Source: JBMNEH01 sp050948665 (GTDB taxonomy: Bacteria > Bacillota > Clostridia > Christensenellales > UMGS416). Taken from it: a stretch of DNA of 64,000 bases. Location of the stretch: the NCBI GenBank assembly GCA_050948665.1, contig JBMNEH010000001.1, positions 124,001 to 188,000 of the forward strand, in the 5' to 3' direction. This document shows, piece by piece, positions 44,047 through 52,278 of the stretch; position 1 is the stretch's first letter; every line of letters starts with the position of its first letter. Made by a program: the position numbers and the translations under genes. Under the pieces are notes generated by a model. It did not search any database and had not been told where the DNA came from. It was given only the letters and a program-made list of their open reading frames with translations.

Positions 44047-44892
44047 ATGAAAAAAACCCTCGGTATTTTGATCATTGTGCTGGCAATATTCCTCATGCCG
44101 ATTGCCGCGCTGGCAAACTCCGCTCCGCAGCCGCATCCGGATCCTTTCAGCGGAAATCTGGAAAATTATGAGGGCAAGTGGATCATCAACGGAAAAACGG
44201 AAGAGGATACAAATTGGACACTGGAAATCTACTACGGGGAATACTTTTTGTACAACGACTATCAGGAATTCAGCGGCGATGTCATTTTCACACCCGGATT
44301 CAAAGACTTTGATATGCCGGACACCCTGGTCTTGGATTTTGATCCCGAGCTCGGCGTCGAAATAATTCTTGAAAACATGGCGGGAGGCCTGATCGACGTT
44401 TCAGGACAGGGCCTTGTCTTTGTAAGGCCTGGCAATTACATCGAGTTTGACCTGGATGAGGAATACCAAAATTATTCAAAAAAAGACATGATCGGCGATT
44501 GGCTATTTGATAAGATGTATGTCTTTGTCATGGATTATGATTTTTCCATGGTCCTTACCAACGAGGACGTCATGGCGGGAAGCGTGACGGGAGATAAGCG
44601 CCTTATTTTGAGCTTTGAAAAGGGGATTTTGTACCAGGTCTCGGAAGAACTGGAAATCCGCGTTCCTATCACCCACTACCGAAACAGGGGCTGGAGGGGC
44701 ATGTATTTTGAAAACCCGAAACCGCTCTCTCCCTACGTCAACAAATTCGACGCATACATTGTGCGCGGCAGCAACGACCTGGCCAATAAGGGACAGTTGG
44801 TCATCAGCGCTTATCCTATGCCGGAAGAAATGGAAAACACGATTCTCTATATGACTTTCAATCGCCTGACCGCCGAAGATTTGAAGGAATAG
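44047..44892 (+). CDS. Exported protein, unknown function
   Basis: 281 residues with a cleavable signal peptide (MKKTLGILIIVLAIFLMPIAALA). The mature part is beta-rich, with an N-terminal NYEGKWIINGKTEEDTNW that resembles a lipocalin-like start, a later MIGDWLFDKMYVFVMD, and acidic, aromatic-rich strands. No family is recognised with confidence. ATG 44047 follows GGAGG. The next gene, a lipoprotein, begins 10 bases after its stop, so the two form an operon. They lie in mid-GC DNA just before the cassette array. Confidence 0.7.
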   Translation: MKKTLGILIIVLAIFLMPIAALANSAPQPHPDPFSGNLENYEGKWIINGKTEEDTNWTLEIYYGEYFLYNDYQEFSGDVIFTPGFKDFDMPDTLVLDFDPELGVEIILENMAGGLIDVSGQGLVFVRPGNYIEFDLDEEYQNYSKKDMIGDWLFDKMYVFVMDYDFSMVLTNEDVMAGSVTGDKRLILSFEKGILYQVSEELEIRVPITHYRNRGWRGMYFENPKPLSPYVNKFDAYIVRGSNDLANKGQLVISAYPMPEEMENTILYMTFNRLTAEDLKE

Positions 44893-44902
44893 GAGGAGAA
44901 AA

Positions 44903-45700
44903 ATGAAAAAGACCGTATCATTGATTCTTTCGCTTATATTGGTCCTCGGTATGAGCGCATGTTTCTTCGGGAAAAAAGAAGGCGCCGGAGATGTTGCCGG
45001 GAATAAATCCGAAACGGCGGGAGAGGCTGCCGAAAACCTCGATTCTGAAGATCCGGGCGGAGAAAGCGATAAAAGGACAACTTTTGAGGAGGCTCAGGCG
45101 AAAATTCCCGAGGAATACCGCTTAAAGGTAAATATACCCGCCGACTGGAACGAGCCGCTGCCTCCTTCTGAAGACGACTTTGCTTCCCCCTTGTTCGGTA
45201 TCGGGAATCTGGTCGGCACCGGGCAGCAAGACAACGGGGAACCTGTGGACTATCCCGATGCCGAAGAGCTGTTCACCATAGAGGAAATTGAAGAGTATTT
45301 CGGCATGATGGCTGAAGTTGAGGAAAAGAGCGATTTGTATATCATGGAGAACAGCACATCCGTCACGTACAAACTTTATAAAAGCGAACCATCGTCTTCG
45401 GCATTCGCTGACGGAATTGTCGATATTTCGCTCGAAGACTGGGGCAGCCCGACGGGCGCGTCGTCTACCATGAGCATGATCTACGGTGATGACAAAGAAT
45501 TGGAGGGCTTCGGAACACGCGCGTATTTAAAAGAATTCGGAGGCGTTGCTATACTGGTGGACACCGCGATTCTGCATATCGATGTGGAGCTTGAGCCGCC
45601 CGGGGGAGGCCCGAAAGCGCCGGCGGATGAGGAGTTTATGCTGAAATTCTCTCATTTTGTCTATGATAGGCTTATGGAAAAAATGAAAAAAACGGAATAG
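44903..45700 (+). CDS. Lipoprotein, unknown function
   Basis: 265 residues. MKKTVSLILSLILVLGMSAC has a lipobox (Cys20). An acidic, low-complexity linker rich in Glu, Gly and Ala follows (to about 60), then a compact domain containing FTIEEIEEYFGMMAEVEEKS. It follows the exported protein gene by 10 bases with GGAGG before its start, and the two are likely expressed and used together at the cell surface. No enzyme motif is visible. Confidence 0.7.
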   Translation: MKKTVSLILSLILVLGMSACFFGKKEGAGDVAGNKSETAGEAAENLDSEDPGGESDKRTTFEEAQAKIPEEYRLKVNIPADWNEPLPPSEDDFASPLFGIGNLVGTGQQDNGEPVDYPDAEELFTIEEIEEYFGMMAEVEEKSDLYIMENSTSVTYKLYKSEPSSSAFADGIVDISLEDWGSPTGASSTMSMIYGDDKELEGFGTRAYLKEFGGVAILVDTAILHIDVELEPPGGGPKAPADEEFMLKFSHFVYDRLMEKMKKTE

Positions 45701-45740
45701 AGAACCATCCCGCCTCCTCTTTTCGCGGGGAGGCGGAAAG

Positions 45741-45823
45741 GATGCCGGAAGCGTGCCAAAGGGGGAAAATACAGTAACCAAAAGGGTTTCAGAGCTTCCG
45801 CAAAAAAATGAAATTCGAAAATC
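45741..45823 (+). repeat. Linker repeat R1 (B half only), left end of the cassette array
   Basis: Only the B half is present, from GATGCC through AAAGGGGGAAAATACAGTAA to TTTCAGAGCTTCCGCAA and GAAATTCGAAAATC. It matches the last ~80 bases of the full copies R3, R5-R8. It sits directly after the core lipoprotein gene and before the first AT-rich cargo gene. Confidence 0.75.
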
Positions 45824-45987
45824 GGTGTGTTGCTTAGGGTTGTTTTAGGATCTTTGACCGGATTCTTATGATGATTCTAAGCAATACATTATTCCTCGCG
45901 TTTCTTACAACTGGAATTGACAAGCGCAAACGCTTGAGAGCATGTTATAATGAGTCATATAAATTAGAATTTGTGGAGGTGATAAGT

Positions 45988-46347
45988 ATGAAGAAAATCA
46001 ATAAGACCAGTGTGGTATCGTTACTAATTTTGGTTATCTCATTCATTGTTATCAGGTATATATTATTTGAAACACACGGGATGAAACAATTTCCTTTTAT
46101 GCTGTTTTTGCCTTTGCTTTTAGTTATGATTGTTTTATGTTTCATGAAAGTAAAAATAATCCCGTTTGTTGCTGCCATCTCATATCCGATTGGGTTTATA
46201 ATAGCAGATTTGTTCCAAACAAATGGTGTTGACGCTGGTGGTGGAGCAACAAGCAATTTGTGGATTATTTGGACAAGCGTGATTGCTACAATGATTGTTG
46301 CTTCCATTATTGTAGAATTAATAAACAGTAAGAAAGTAAAAGGATAG
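45988..46347 (+). CDS. Small four-helix membrane protein (array cargo)
   Basis: 119 residues with four hydrophobic helices (VVSLLILVISFIVIRYILF, FMLFLPLLLVMIVLCFM, IIPFVAAISYPIGFIIADLF, IIWTSVIATMIVASIIVELI) and short loops. No family recognised. The start at 45988 has GGAGGTGATAAGT before it. Just upstream is TTAGAATTTGTGGAGG, a leader shared with other cargo genes, and an extended -10 box (TGTTATAAT at about 45942). Markedly more AT-rich than the flanking core. Confidence 0.65.
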   Translation: MKKINKTSVVSLLILVISFIVIRYILFETHGMKQFPFMLFLPLLLVMIVLCFMKVKIIPFVAAISYPIGFIIADLFQTNGVDAGGGATSNLWIIWTSVIATMIVASIIVELINSKKVKG

Positions 46348-46350
46348 AGT

Positions 46351-46412
46351 AACAAATCCCGGCTTGTCGTTCCTAAAATTTTATATAACCCTGATGTCAG
46401 AGAAATGCTAAA
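46351..46412 (+). repeat. Linker repeat R2 (A half only, degenerate)
   Basis: ATCCCGGCTTGTCGTTCC ... ACCCTGATGTCAGAGAAATG corresponds to the start of the A half of full copies. The rest of the repeat is missing and a wHTH remnant follows. Confidence 0.6.
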
Positions 46413-46440
46413 TGGGCAAGACGCCGATTTTGGCACCAAT

Positions 46441-46654
46441 GATAAAGGTATTCGTTTGAACGAGGATTTATCTGCTACTGAGTAAAAGACAATCCCGGAG
46501 CTAATCAAAAATCCGAAACATACATATAATCAGTTGGCATCAGAGATTGGAATTTTACGAAGAACAGTTTCACGAACAGTGGCATCCCTCGTTGAAAAAA
46601 TATATTGAAAGAATCGGTAATCACAAGTCCGGTTTTTGGAAGACAATCCGTTGA
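46441..46654 (+). pseudogene. Remnant of a wHTH C-terminus (AlbA-type ATP-binding protein family)
   Basis: Translation gives IRLNEDLSATE, a stop, then IPELIKNPKHTYNQLASEIG, ILRRTVSRTVASLVEK and, after a frameshift near 46599, ERIGNHKSGFWKTIR. This is the C-terminal winged helix found in proteins like that encoded at 54456-55790. At least one stop and one frameshift show it is dead. Confidence 0.6.
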
Positions 46655-46705
46655 TTTTTATGAAGATGTACTGATAAATTAGAATATGCGGGGGTTTTAA
46701 AAGAA

Positions 46706-47221
46706 ATGAAAAAGTATATAAGTGTTATCCTTGTTTGCTTAATTTGCTTAACCCTTGCAAGTTGCAAGAAGACTTATAAAGGAATCGATAAACTTTCAGA
46801 GAAAGCAAAAGAAGAACTGCCGGTTTCGTATGGGGAATCTTCTGATATGAGGTATGCAGGAATGTGTACTGTTGACGATAAGGCTCTTGCATGGTTCATT
46901 TTCGGCAATGAGTATCAATCTCGTTATTATCTCCCCATGGAGGTTAAAATCATAGGTGAAGAGGAATATTCTTATGTTTGTACTTATAAGCCGATTGATG
47001 ACCGGACAGAGGATATTGCACTGCTATATTGGGAAAACGGGTACGCCTTTATAGTAAATAATCAGAAATGTTCATCGGTGAAGATTATTGACGAAAATAT
47101 AACACATGAGGAAAAGATAGAAAAAGAGACATATCCCTATGTTTTCTATTATCATCCATTGACTTTGCCGAAGACTATTGAGTATGTATTCCTTGATTTT
47201 TATGGAAATGAATTGAGATAA
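46706..47221 (+). CDS. Lipoprotein, unknown function (array cargo)
   Basis: 171 residues. MKKYISVILVCLICLTLASC is a lipoprotein signal with Cys20. The mature domain is compact and beta-rich (SDMRYAGMCTVDDKALAWFI, DIALLYWENGYAFIVNN), with no recognised family. TTAGAATATGCGGGGG, the shared cargo leader, lies 12 bases before the start and supplies the Shine-Dalgarno. Followed within 3 bases by linker repeat R3. Confidence 0.65.
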   Translation: MKKYISVILVCLICLTLASCKKTYKGIDKLSEKAKEELPVSYGESSDMRYAGMCTVDDKALAWFIFGNEYQSRYYLPMEVKIIGEEEYSYVCTYKPIDDRTEDIALLYWENGYAFIVNNQKCSSVKIIDENITHEEKIEKETYPYVFYYHPLTLPKTIEYVFLDFYGNELR

Positions 47222-47223
47222 AT

Positions 47224-47440
47224 TCGGATTTACTGTACTTGAATTTAAGAAACACCCTGATGTCAGACAAATGTCACACGCGGAGAAGTTTGATTTCAGG
47301 GGATTTTATGAATGTAAAAACAGCCAAAAACGCGTTTAATTTAGATCCCGCCACAGGGGGGTATGTCATAATAATGCTAAAGGGGGAAATGCAGCAACGA
47401 ACAAGGTTTCAGAGCTTCCGCAAAATATGAAATTTGAAAA
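47224..47440 (+). repeat. Linker repeat R3 (full length)
   Basis: A full copy: CCCTGATGTCAGACAAATG ... TTTGATTTCAGGGG ... ATGTCATAATAATGCTAAAG ... TTTCAGAGCTTCCGCAA. It is followed by a hairpin AACCCGACAT/ATGTCGGGTT (47458-47482) that also recurs, degraded, after R8. The remaining 140 bases before the next gene contain its promoter (TTGATA 47584, 17 bases, TATTCT 47607). Confidence 0.85.
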
Positions 47441-47629
47441 CTTCGTCAAAGACCAATAACCCGACATTATTCATGTCGGGTTAAGTTGAATAAATGTCGG
47501 GAATGTTATCGAGATCTTTAGAACGGTTTTGTACATTCGGAAAATTTGACCGCATATAATTTAAAAAAATAACCGAATAGAAATTGATAATTTGACCGAA
47601 TTGTGTTATTCTCTTTCTGGGAGGGCGTT

Positions 47630-48904
47630 ATGGATAATCGGATATATTTGCCAAGATTAATAGATAAGAGAGTTGCGCTCAATTTAAAAGCGTTCGGGGC
47701 AATTTGTATTGAAGGCGCTAAATGGTGCGGAAAAACCTGGACTTCAAGGCACCATTCTAAAAGCGCTATATATTTAGGAGATCCGAGTGATAATTTTCAA
47801 AATAAAGAGCTGATGAAACTGGCGCCTAAAATAGCTTTGGATGGAGAGGTCCCGAGATTAATTGACGAATGGCAGGAACTCCCATCTGTTTGGGATACGA
47901 TAAGATATGAAGTGGACAAAAGAGGAAAAAAGGGACAGTTTATTCTGACCGGTTCTTCTACTCCGGTACAAAAAGGGATACTGCACAGTGGAGCCGGAAG
48001 AATTTCCACCATTAGAATGAGACCAATGTCTTTATTTGAATCAAAAGATTCTTCGGGGCAGATTTCTTTGCAGTCAATTTTTGACGGAACATTTGAAGCA
48101 GCAGCGAGCCAGGAAATTGATTTGCAGACACTTATAGAATTAACGATCAGGGGCGGATGGCCGGGTAGTTTAGGTTTAAGTTATGAAGAGTACAGCATAA
48201 TTCCGAAAGAATATATAAGTTCGATAATAAACCATGATATTTATAGGTTGGAAGGAATCAATAGAGATTCAAAGAAGATGCACCGTTTGCTAAAATCTCT
48301 TGCGAGAAACGAGTCGACAACGGCTTCAATATCCACTTTGAGAGAAGATTCCAAAGAATATGAGGGTGATGCGCTTGACAATGATACAATCTCGACATAT
48401 TTAACTATATTTGAAAGATTGTTTTTAACTGACAATCAGAAAGCTTTTTCAAGCAATATAAGATCGGCAACGCGTATTAAGCAGTCAGATAAAAGACATT
48501 TTGTAGATCCGTCATTAGCCGTTGCTTTACTGGAAGCAAGTTGCGAAGACCTGATAAATGATTTAAACACGTTCGGTTTTATGTTTGAAGCCCTTTGTGA
48601 AAGAGATCTAAGAATATATGCTGAAAGTTTAGGAGGCGAATTATATCATTATCAGGATTATAAAAACAGGGAAATTGATGCGATTGTCCGATTGGAAGAC
48701 GGCAGGTGGGGTGCTTTTGAAATTAAATTAGGCAGAGATGCGATTGATAAAGCAGCAAAGTCATTAATAGGAATAAGGGACGCGTTAAAGGCTGAAGGTG
48801 CTAAAGCTCCTGATGTTCTGGTTGTTATCTGCGGTCTAAGTAATTTTGCCTATCGACGGGAAGACGGAGTCTATGTTGTCCCGATTACAGCGCTTAGACC
48901 TTAA
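47630..48904 (+). CDS. AAA-type ATPase with DUF4143 domain (array cargo)
   Basis: 424 residues of the AAA_14/DUF4143 family. The Walker A motif is IEGAKWCGKTWTS (about 28-40) and Walker B is PRLIDEWQEL, with sensor LTGSSTP. The C-terminal DUF4143 half ends with the nuclease-like fold signature EIDAIVRLEDGRWGAFEIKL. The family is widespread in bacteria and has been proposed as mobile or stress-related, but no function is established. ATG 47630 follows GGGAGGG; the longer frame to 47603 begins inside the promoter. A distant relative is encoded at 52279. Confidence 0.88.
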   Translation: MDNRIYLPRLIDKRVALNLKAFGAICIEGAKWCGKTWTSRHHSKSAIYLGDPSDNFQNKELMKLAPKIALDGEVPRLIDEWQELPSVWDTIRYEVDKRGKKGQFILTGSSTPVQKGILHSGAGRISTIRMRPMSLFESKDSSGQISLQSIFDGTFEAAASQEIDLQTLIELTIRGGWPGSLGLSYEEYSIIPKEYISSIINHDIYRLEGINRDSKKMHRLLKSLARNESTTASISTLREDSKEYEGDALDNDTISTYLTIFERLFLTDNQKAFSSNIRSATRIKQSDKRHFVDPSLAVALLEASCEDLINDLNTFGFMFEALCERDLRIYAESLGGELYHYQDYKNREIDAIVRLEDGRWGAFEIKLGRDAIDKAAKSLIGIRDALKAEGAKAPDVLVVICGLSNFAYRREDGVYVVPITALRP

Positions 48905-48990
48905 AGTGAAACATGTAGCAACTACTTTTGCCCCTCCGTTTTATCCCGGTGATTTTAGACGAAGATGTTAATCCCGGATCACCCGGAGAA

Positions 48991-49065
48991 GATGTCATAA
49001 TAATGCTAAAGGGGGGAAATGCAGTAGTGAACAGGGCTTCAGAGCTTCCGGAAAAACTAAAACTG
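48991..49065 (+). repeat. Linker repeat R4 (B half only)
   Basis: GATGTCATAATAATGCTAAA, then GGGGGGAAATGCAGTAG and TTCAGAGCTTCCGGAAA. The A half is missing; the 85 bases before it carry no recognisable repeat. Confidence 0.8.
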
Positions 49066-49089
49066 TAAATCATGTGCTATAAGGAAATG

Positions 49090-49114
49090 AACTGCTTACA
49101 ATTTGTAAGCAGTT
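49090..49114. repeat. Perfect 11-bp palindrome
   Basis: AACTGCTTACA (49090-49100) and TGTAAGCAGTT (49104-49114) with a 3-base loop. No T tract follows, so an operator or cruciform is as likely as a terminator. Confidence 0.5.
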
Positions 49115-49142
49115 GAAAATGAAAGCAACAGATGGAAAAACG

Positions 49143-49425
49143 AGAATACTGATGTTACAGATATGCAAGGCATTTTCCGTATCATTCAGTCGATTCCATC
49201 GCCTAAAGCAGAGATATTTAAAATGTGGTTGGCAGAAATGGGAAAAGAAAGAAACGATGAGATTATCGATCCTGAATTTACTATCGACAGAGCTTTGCAA
49301 TCTTTAAGAAGGCTATTCCAGAGAGCGGAATGATCAGAGACTTCAGGCTATACAGGACAGAAAAGAATTAACGGATGCTTGGCAAGACCATGGAGTTAAA
49401 GAAGAGGCTGTTGCAGACCGCTGAT
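49143..49425 (+). pseudogene. Degenerate BRO-family phage antirepressor
   Basis: Translation gives NTDVTDMQGIFRIIQSIPSP, KAEIFKMWLAEMGKERNDE, IIDPEFTIDRAL, then a stop after FQRAE, and in another frame RLQAIQDRKELTDAWQDHGV. This is the central and later part of the BRO/antirepressor domain found on phages and mobile elements. Start, catalytic context and reading frame are lost. It indicates that at least part of the array derives from phage or plasmid DNA. Confidence 0.65.
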
Positions 49426-49448
49426 TAGAATATGCGGAGGATAAAGGC

Positions 49449-49925
49449 ATGGACATATCATTCAAGTGTGATAATCATAAGTTCAATTATAGAGTATGTG
49501 GCATGATGATTTTTGATAATAAAATTTTAGCAATTCGTGATGATCGATCGCCGTACTTCTATCTTCCGGGTGGCAGGGTAAGTATGGGTGAGACTGCCGA
49601 GCATGCAGTTGTCCGAGAGGTACAGGAAGAACTGGGAATAACACCGAAAATAGTGCGACCATTGTGGCTGAACCAGGCTTTCTTTACAGAGGATGTTGAT
49701 CATCTTGATTATCATGAGCTATGTGTATATTTTTTGATGGATATATCACATACTGATTTATTGTTAAGAGGAGAACTGTTTGAATGGAAAGAAGGAAAGC
49801 GAAATCATATTTTTGAATGGTTGACGTTTGAACGGATAAAAGACGAGTACTTCTATCCCCTATTTTTAAAAAAAGAAATATATAATCTTCCAAAAGAATT
49901 TACGATACGAACGGAAAAAGAATAA
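49449..49925 (+). CDS. Nudix hydrolase (array cargo)
   Basis: 158 residues. The Nudix box is complete: GGRVSMGETAEHAVVREVQE followed by ELG, with the catalytic Glu residues in place and conserved flanking FYLPGG. It should hydrolyse a nucleoside-diphosphate-linked substrate. An insert with HLDYHELCVYFLMDI is typical of small clostridial Nudix proteins. TTAGAATATGCGGAGG, the shared cargo leader, stands just before ATG 49449 and contains the Shine-Dalgarno. Linker R5 begins 10 bases after its stop. Confidence 0.9.
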   Translation: MDISFKCDNHKFNYRVCGMMIFDNKILAIRDDRSPYFYLPGGRVSMGETAEHAVVREVQEELGITPKIVRPLWLNQAFFTEDVDHLDYHELCVYFLMDISHTDLLLRGELFEWKEGKRNHIFEWLTFERIKDEYFYPLFLKKEIYNLPKEFTIRTEKE

Positions 49926-49934
49926 AACAGCAAA

Positions 49935-50152
49935 ATCCCGGTTTGTTGTACCGGAAGTCGTTAAACCCCTGATGCCAGACAAATACCACACGCGGAGAAG
50001 TTTGATTTCAAGGGTTTTATGAATGTAAAAAAGCTTAAAACGGCGTTTTATTCTCGACTTTTTCTCAGGGGAGGATGTCATAATAATGCTAAAGGGGAAA
50101 AAGACAGTAAGCAAAAGGGTTTAAGAGCTTCCACAAAGTTTGAAATTTAAAA
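49935..50152 (+). repeat. Linker repeat R5 (full length, followed by extension E)
   Basis: TCCCGGTTTGTTGTACCGGA ... CCCCTGATGCCAGACAAA ... AGTTTGATTTCAAGGG ... CGGCGTTTTATTCTCGAC ... GATGTCATAATAATGCTAAA ... TTAAGAGCTTCCACAAAG. Extension E follows at 50153-50283 (TCTAAGTGACAGAAGTGTCA, ATAATGTCACTTTGG), shared with R7 and, more weakly, with R0. Confidence 0.9.
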
Positions 50153-50283
50153 AATACTGCTCAATTGTTATGTTCTGTAATCGGGGCTATAAAGAAATAC
50201 TGATTATGGTACTATTGCAGATGGCATTCGACTGAATAATTCTAAGTGACAGAAGTGTCACTTCGTGGTAGAATAATGTCACT

Positions 50284-50484
50284 TTGGATGTCACTTTGAA
50301 CGGAACGGAGAAAGCGGTTTATGCTATTTTAAAACAAAAGCCGGATTCTTCAAGAGAAGAAATAGCCGATAAGATTTCTAAAACTGTAAGAACGGTTCAA
50401 AGAGCGCTCAATTCTCTTGGAGATAAGGGTTACATTAGACGAATAGGTTCTAAACAGAATCCGGTATGGGAAGTGTTGAAGTAA
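50284..50484 (+). pseudogene. Internal-deletion remnant of an AlbA-type regulator (wHTH only)
   Basis: 66 codons almost identical to the last ~65 residues of the 54456 protein (LNGTEKAVYAILKQKPDSSR, EEIADKISKTVRTVQRALNS). They are preceded directly by the upstream region of that gene. The join falls at ATGTCACTTTGGA, which occurs both before and near the end of the intact gene, so the whole middle was lost by recombination between these direct repeats. A TTG start is possible but no ribosome binding site is obvious, so expression is uncertain. Confidence 0.7.
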
Positions 50485-50522
50485 GACAAAATATAAAATT
50501 AGAATTTGATGAAGTGACTAAG

Positions 50523-51182
50523 ATGATAGATATTACTACATGGATGAATGACTTTTTGCAAAAGTTAAACCATACATTTGGAAAACGCGTATGGTTTATT
50601 GGTTTGCAAGGTAGTTATGGCCGTGGTGAAGCAACCGAAACAAGCGATATTGATATTGTTGTAATTTTGGATGAATTGTCTGCTATGGACATTCAAACGT
50701 ATAATGATATGCTGAATACCATTTCTCATAGGGAATTGATTTGTGGTTTCCTTTCAGGCAAAAAGGAAATTATGAATTGGGAGACATCTGACCTATTCCA
50801 ATTTTGCCATGACACCACGCCAATCAAGGGAAGCCTTGACGAGGTGATGGCAGTTGTTGACGAAACTGCTGTGAACAGAGCAATCAAAATCGGTGCTTGC
50901 AACATATTCCACGGATGTGTACACAATATGCTGTATGAAAAGAGCGAAGATATTTTGCGGGGTCTGTATAAATCGGCCTCTTTCGTTGCACAGGCAATTG
51001 CTTTCAAGCAAACAGGAAACTATATCAGCCATCAAAAAGAATTGCTCAAAGTTTTATCTGCTGATGAACGGATAATTGTTGAAACTTTCTTGAATTTGAA
51101 AAATGGCGGGATGGTAGATTTTAATATGATGTCCGAAACATTGTTTGCGTGGACAAAGCAATGGATTTCTGAAAAAAGGTAA
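50523..51182 (+). CDS. Nucleotidyltransferase-fold protein (array cargo)
   Basis: 219 residues. The N-terminal half has the polymerase-beta-type nucleotidyltransferase signature GLQGSYGRGEATETSDIDIV, with Gly-Ser and two catalytic Asp residues, as in aminoglycoside adenylyltransferases and related enzymes. The C-terminal half is helical (FHGCVHNMLYEKSEDILRGL). The substrate is unknown; aminoglycoside or protein AMP/nucleotide transfer are both possible. I set the start at ATG 50523, because the frame to 50466 overlaps the preceding remnant; TTAGAATTTGATGAAG lies just upstream. No antitoxin partner is recognised. Confidence 0.75.
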   Translation: MIDITTWMNDFLQKLNHTFGKRVWFIGLQGSYGRGEATETSDIDIVVILDELSAMDIQTYNDMLNTISHRELICGFLSGKKEIMNWETSDLFQFCHDTTPIKGSLDEVMAVVDETAVNRAIKIGACNIFHGCVHNMLYEKSEDILRGLYKSASFVAQAIAFKQTGNYISHQKELLKVLSADERIIVETFLNLKNGGMVDFNMMSETLFAWTKQWISEKR

Positions 51183-51339
51183 ACAAATCCCAGATGTGTT
51201 TATGTTACAGGCATCCTCTTCGCATGGGCAGGATGATGTGGAAGATGACGCAGAAGGCGAAGTAATATCTGCAAGTTCAATGAGTGAATTTTGGCGATAT
51301 TTTAAATGTTGCGGCATTGGCTGCTTGTGGAAGTTGCCA

Positions 51340-51445
51340 CAACGGAATTGACAAATACAGAAAATCCTACAGGTTTTGAGGAGAATAAAGGTATCGCTAA
51401 ATGTGGCGGAACAATATTTGAAAAGCTTCCCGGGAGAATATCATG
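51340..51445 (+). pseudogene. Possible remnant of a BRO/DinD-type antirepressor C-terminus
   Basis: The frame reads ELTNTENPTGFEENKGIAKC then GGTIFEKLPGRIS. GFEENK-x-A-x-x-GG is a conserved C-terminal pattern of phage antirepressor-like and DinD proteins. It is a short fragment without a start. The 150 bases before it (51183-51340) hold no clear feature. Its last codons overlap the start of the next GNAT gene. Confidence 0.4.
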
Positions 51446-51898
51446 AATCTTGAAATTAAAGAATTTACAAAACAAAGGCTCGATGATGTGATTCAGTTCG
51501 AAAGGAATCTCAGAGATGAAGAAAAGGTTTGGGGCTGGGAGATCGATAAAGCCTATATTGAGCGGGTTGAAGCCAGTTTCGATAATCCTTCATTTGATGA
51601 TTCAATTTCTCTCTTAGCGTACATCGAAGAAAAGGTTGTCGGCAGGATTGATTCAGCCATGATTAAAAGTCGATTTGACGGATCTGTTAAGGCCTATCTC
51701 GACTGGATTTGTGTTATCAAGAGTTATCGCCATAATGGCGTGGCGCAGGCTTTACTGAACGCATTGCTATTGCGATTAAAAGAAAGAAATATTGATACAT
51801 TGATTGCATTAACCGCAGGCAATGAAGAGAGTCAAAGCTTTTACAGTGGTATTCCCAACTCCATTATGCGAGATATCGGCATTTGGATCGATGTTTGA
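51443..51898 (+). CDS. GNAT-family N-acetyltransferase (array cargo)
   Basis: 151 residues. GNAT fold with strand/helix elements LAYIEEKVVGRIDSAMI, motif A AYLDWICVIKSYRHNGVAQA (the R-x-x-G-x-A acetyl-CoA loop) and a C-terminal GNEESQSFYSG segment. Substrate unknown. ATG 51443 follows GGGAGAATATC. Linker R6 begins 42 bases after the stop. Confidence 0.88.
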   Translation: MNLEIKEFTKQRLDDVIQFERNLRDEEKVWGWEIDKAYIERVEASFDNPSFDDSISLLAYIEEKVVGRIDSAMIKSRFDGSVKAYLDWICVIKSYRHNGVAQALLNALLLRLKERNIDTLIALTAGNEESQSFYSGIPNSIMRDIGIWIDV

Positions 51899-51940
51899 TT
51901 AACTCTGATTTTTTGTAAAAGTGTATTGATAAACTTCAAT

Positions 51941-52156
51941 TTGTTGTATCTGAACTTAAGAAGACCCCTGATGTCAAACAAATGCTGCACGCGGAGGTGT
52001 TTGATTTCAGGGGATTTTATGAATGTGAAAACAGCCCAAAACGGCGTTTTATTCTCGACTTTTTCTCAGGGGAGGATGTCATAATAATGCTAAAGGGGAA
52101 AACCGCAGCAACCAAAAGGGTTTCAGAGCTTCCGCAAAGTATGAAATTCAAAAAGA
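51941..52156 (+). repeat. Linker repeat R6 (full length, with best-formed inverted repeat)
   Basis: A full copy. Its A half holds CCCCTGA (51965-51971), TCAAACA (51974-51980), a 17-base loop, TGTTTGA (51998-52004) and TCAGGGG (52007-52013), forming a 7+7 bp stem with 2-base internal bulges. The B half is GATGTCATAATAATGCTAAA ... TTTCAGAGCTTCCGCAA. The A-half box GATGTCAAACAAATGCT is itself similar to the B-half box GATGTCATAATAATGCT. Confidence 0.9.
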
Positions 52157-52219
52157 TCAGGCTATTATACAGAATTTGCATGGCGTAAACTTTTATAATG
52201 GGAATAAATTTACAATATT

Positions 52220-52261
52220 ATGCGTAAAACTTTTGCAAAATAAAAGTTTTACGCATATAAT
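52220..52261 (+). promoter_or_regulatory. Promoter covered by a 15-bp palindrome (ATPase operator)
   Basis: ATGCGTAAAACTTTT (52220-52234) is the exact complement of 52242-52256. TTGCAA (52233-52238), a 17-base spacer and TATAAT (52256-52261) place a promoter inside it. A related GCGTAAACTTTTATAATG lies at about 52180, and a similar inverted repeat follows the gene. Occupancy by a regulator would block transcription. Confidence 0.75.
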
Positions 52262-52278
52262 GTGTTAAGGAGGTCGTC

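Noticed and set aside
45916..45948. TTGACA ... TATAAT as a standard promoter before 45988
   Set aside because: The spacing is about 23 bases, too long for sigma-A; only the extended -10 box is credible.
51965..52013. Calling the linker hairpin a proven integron attC site
   Set aside because: The stem is good only in R6, the R' and R'' core sites are not consistent between copies, and no integrase is in the window.
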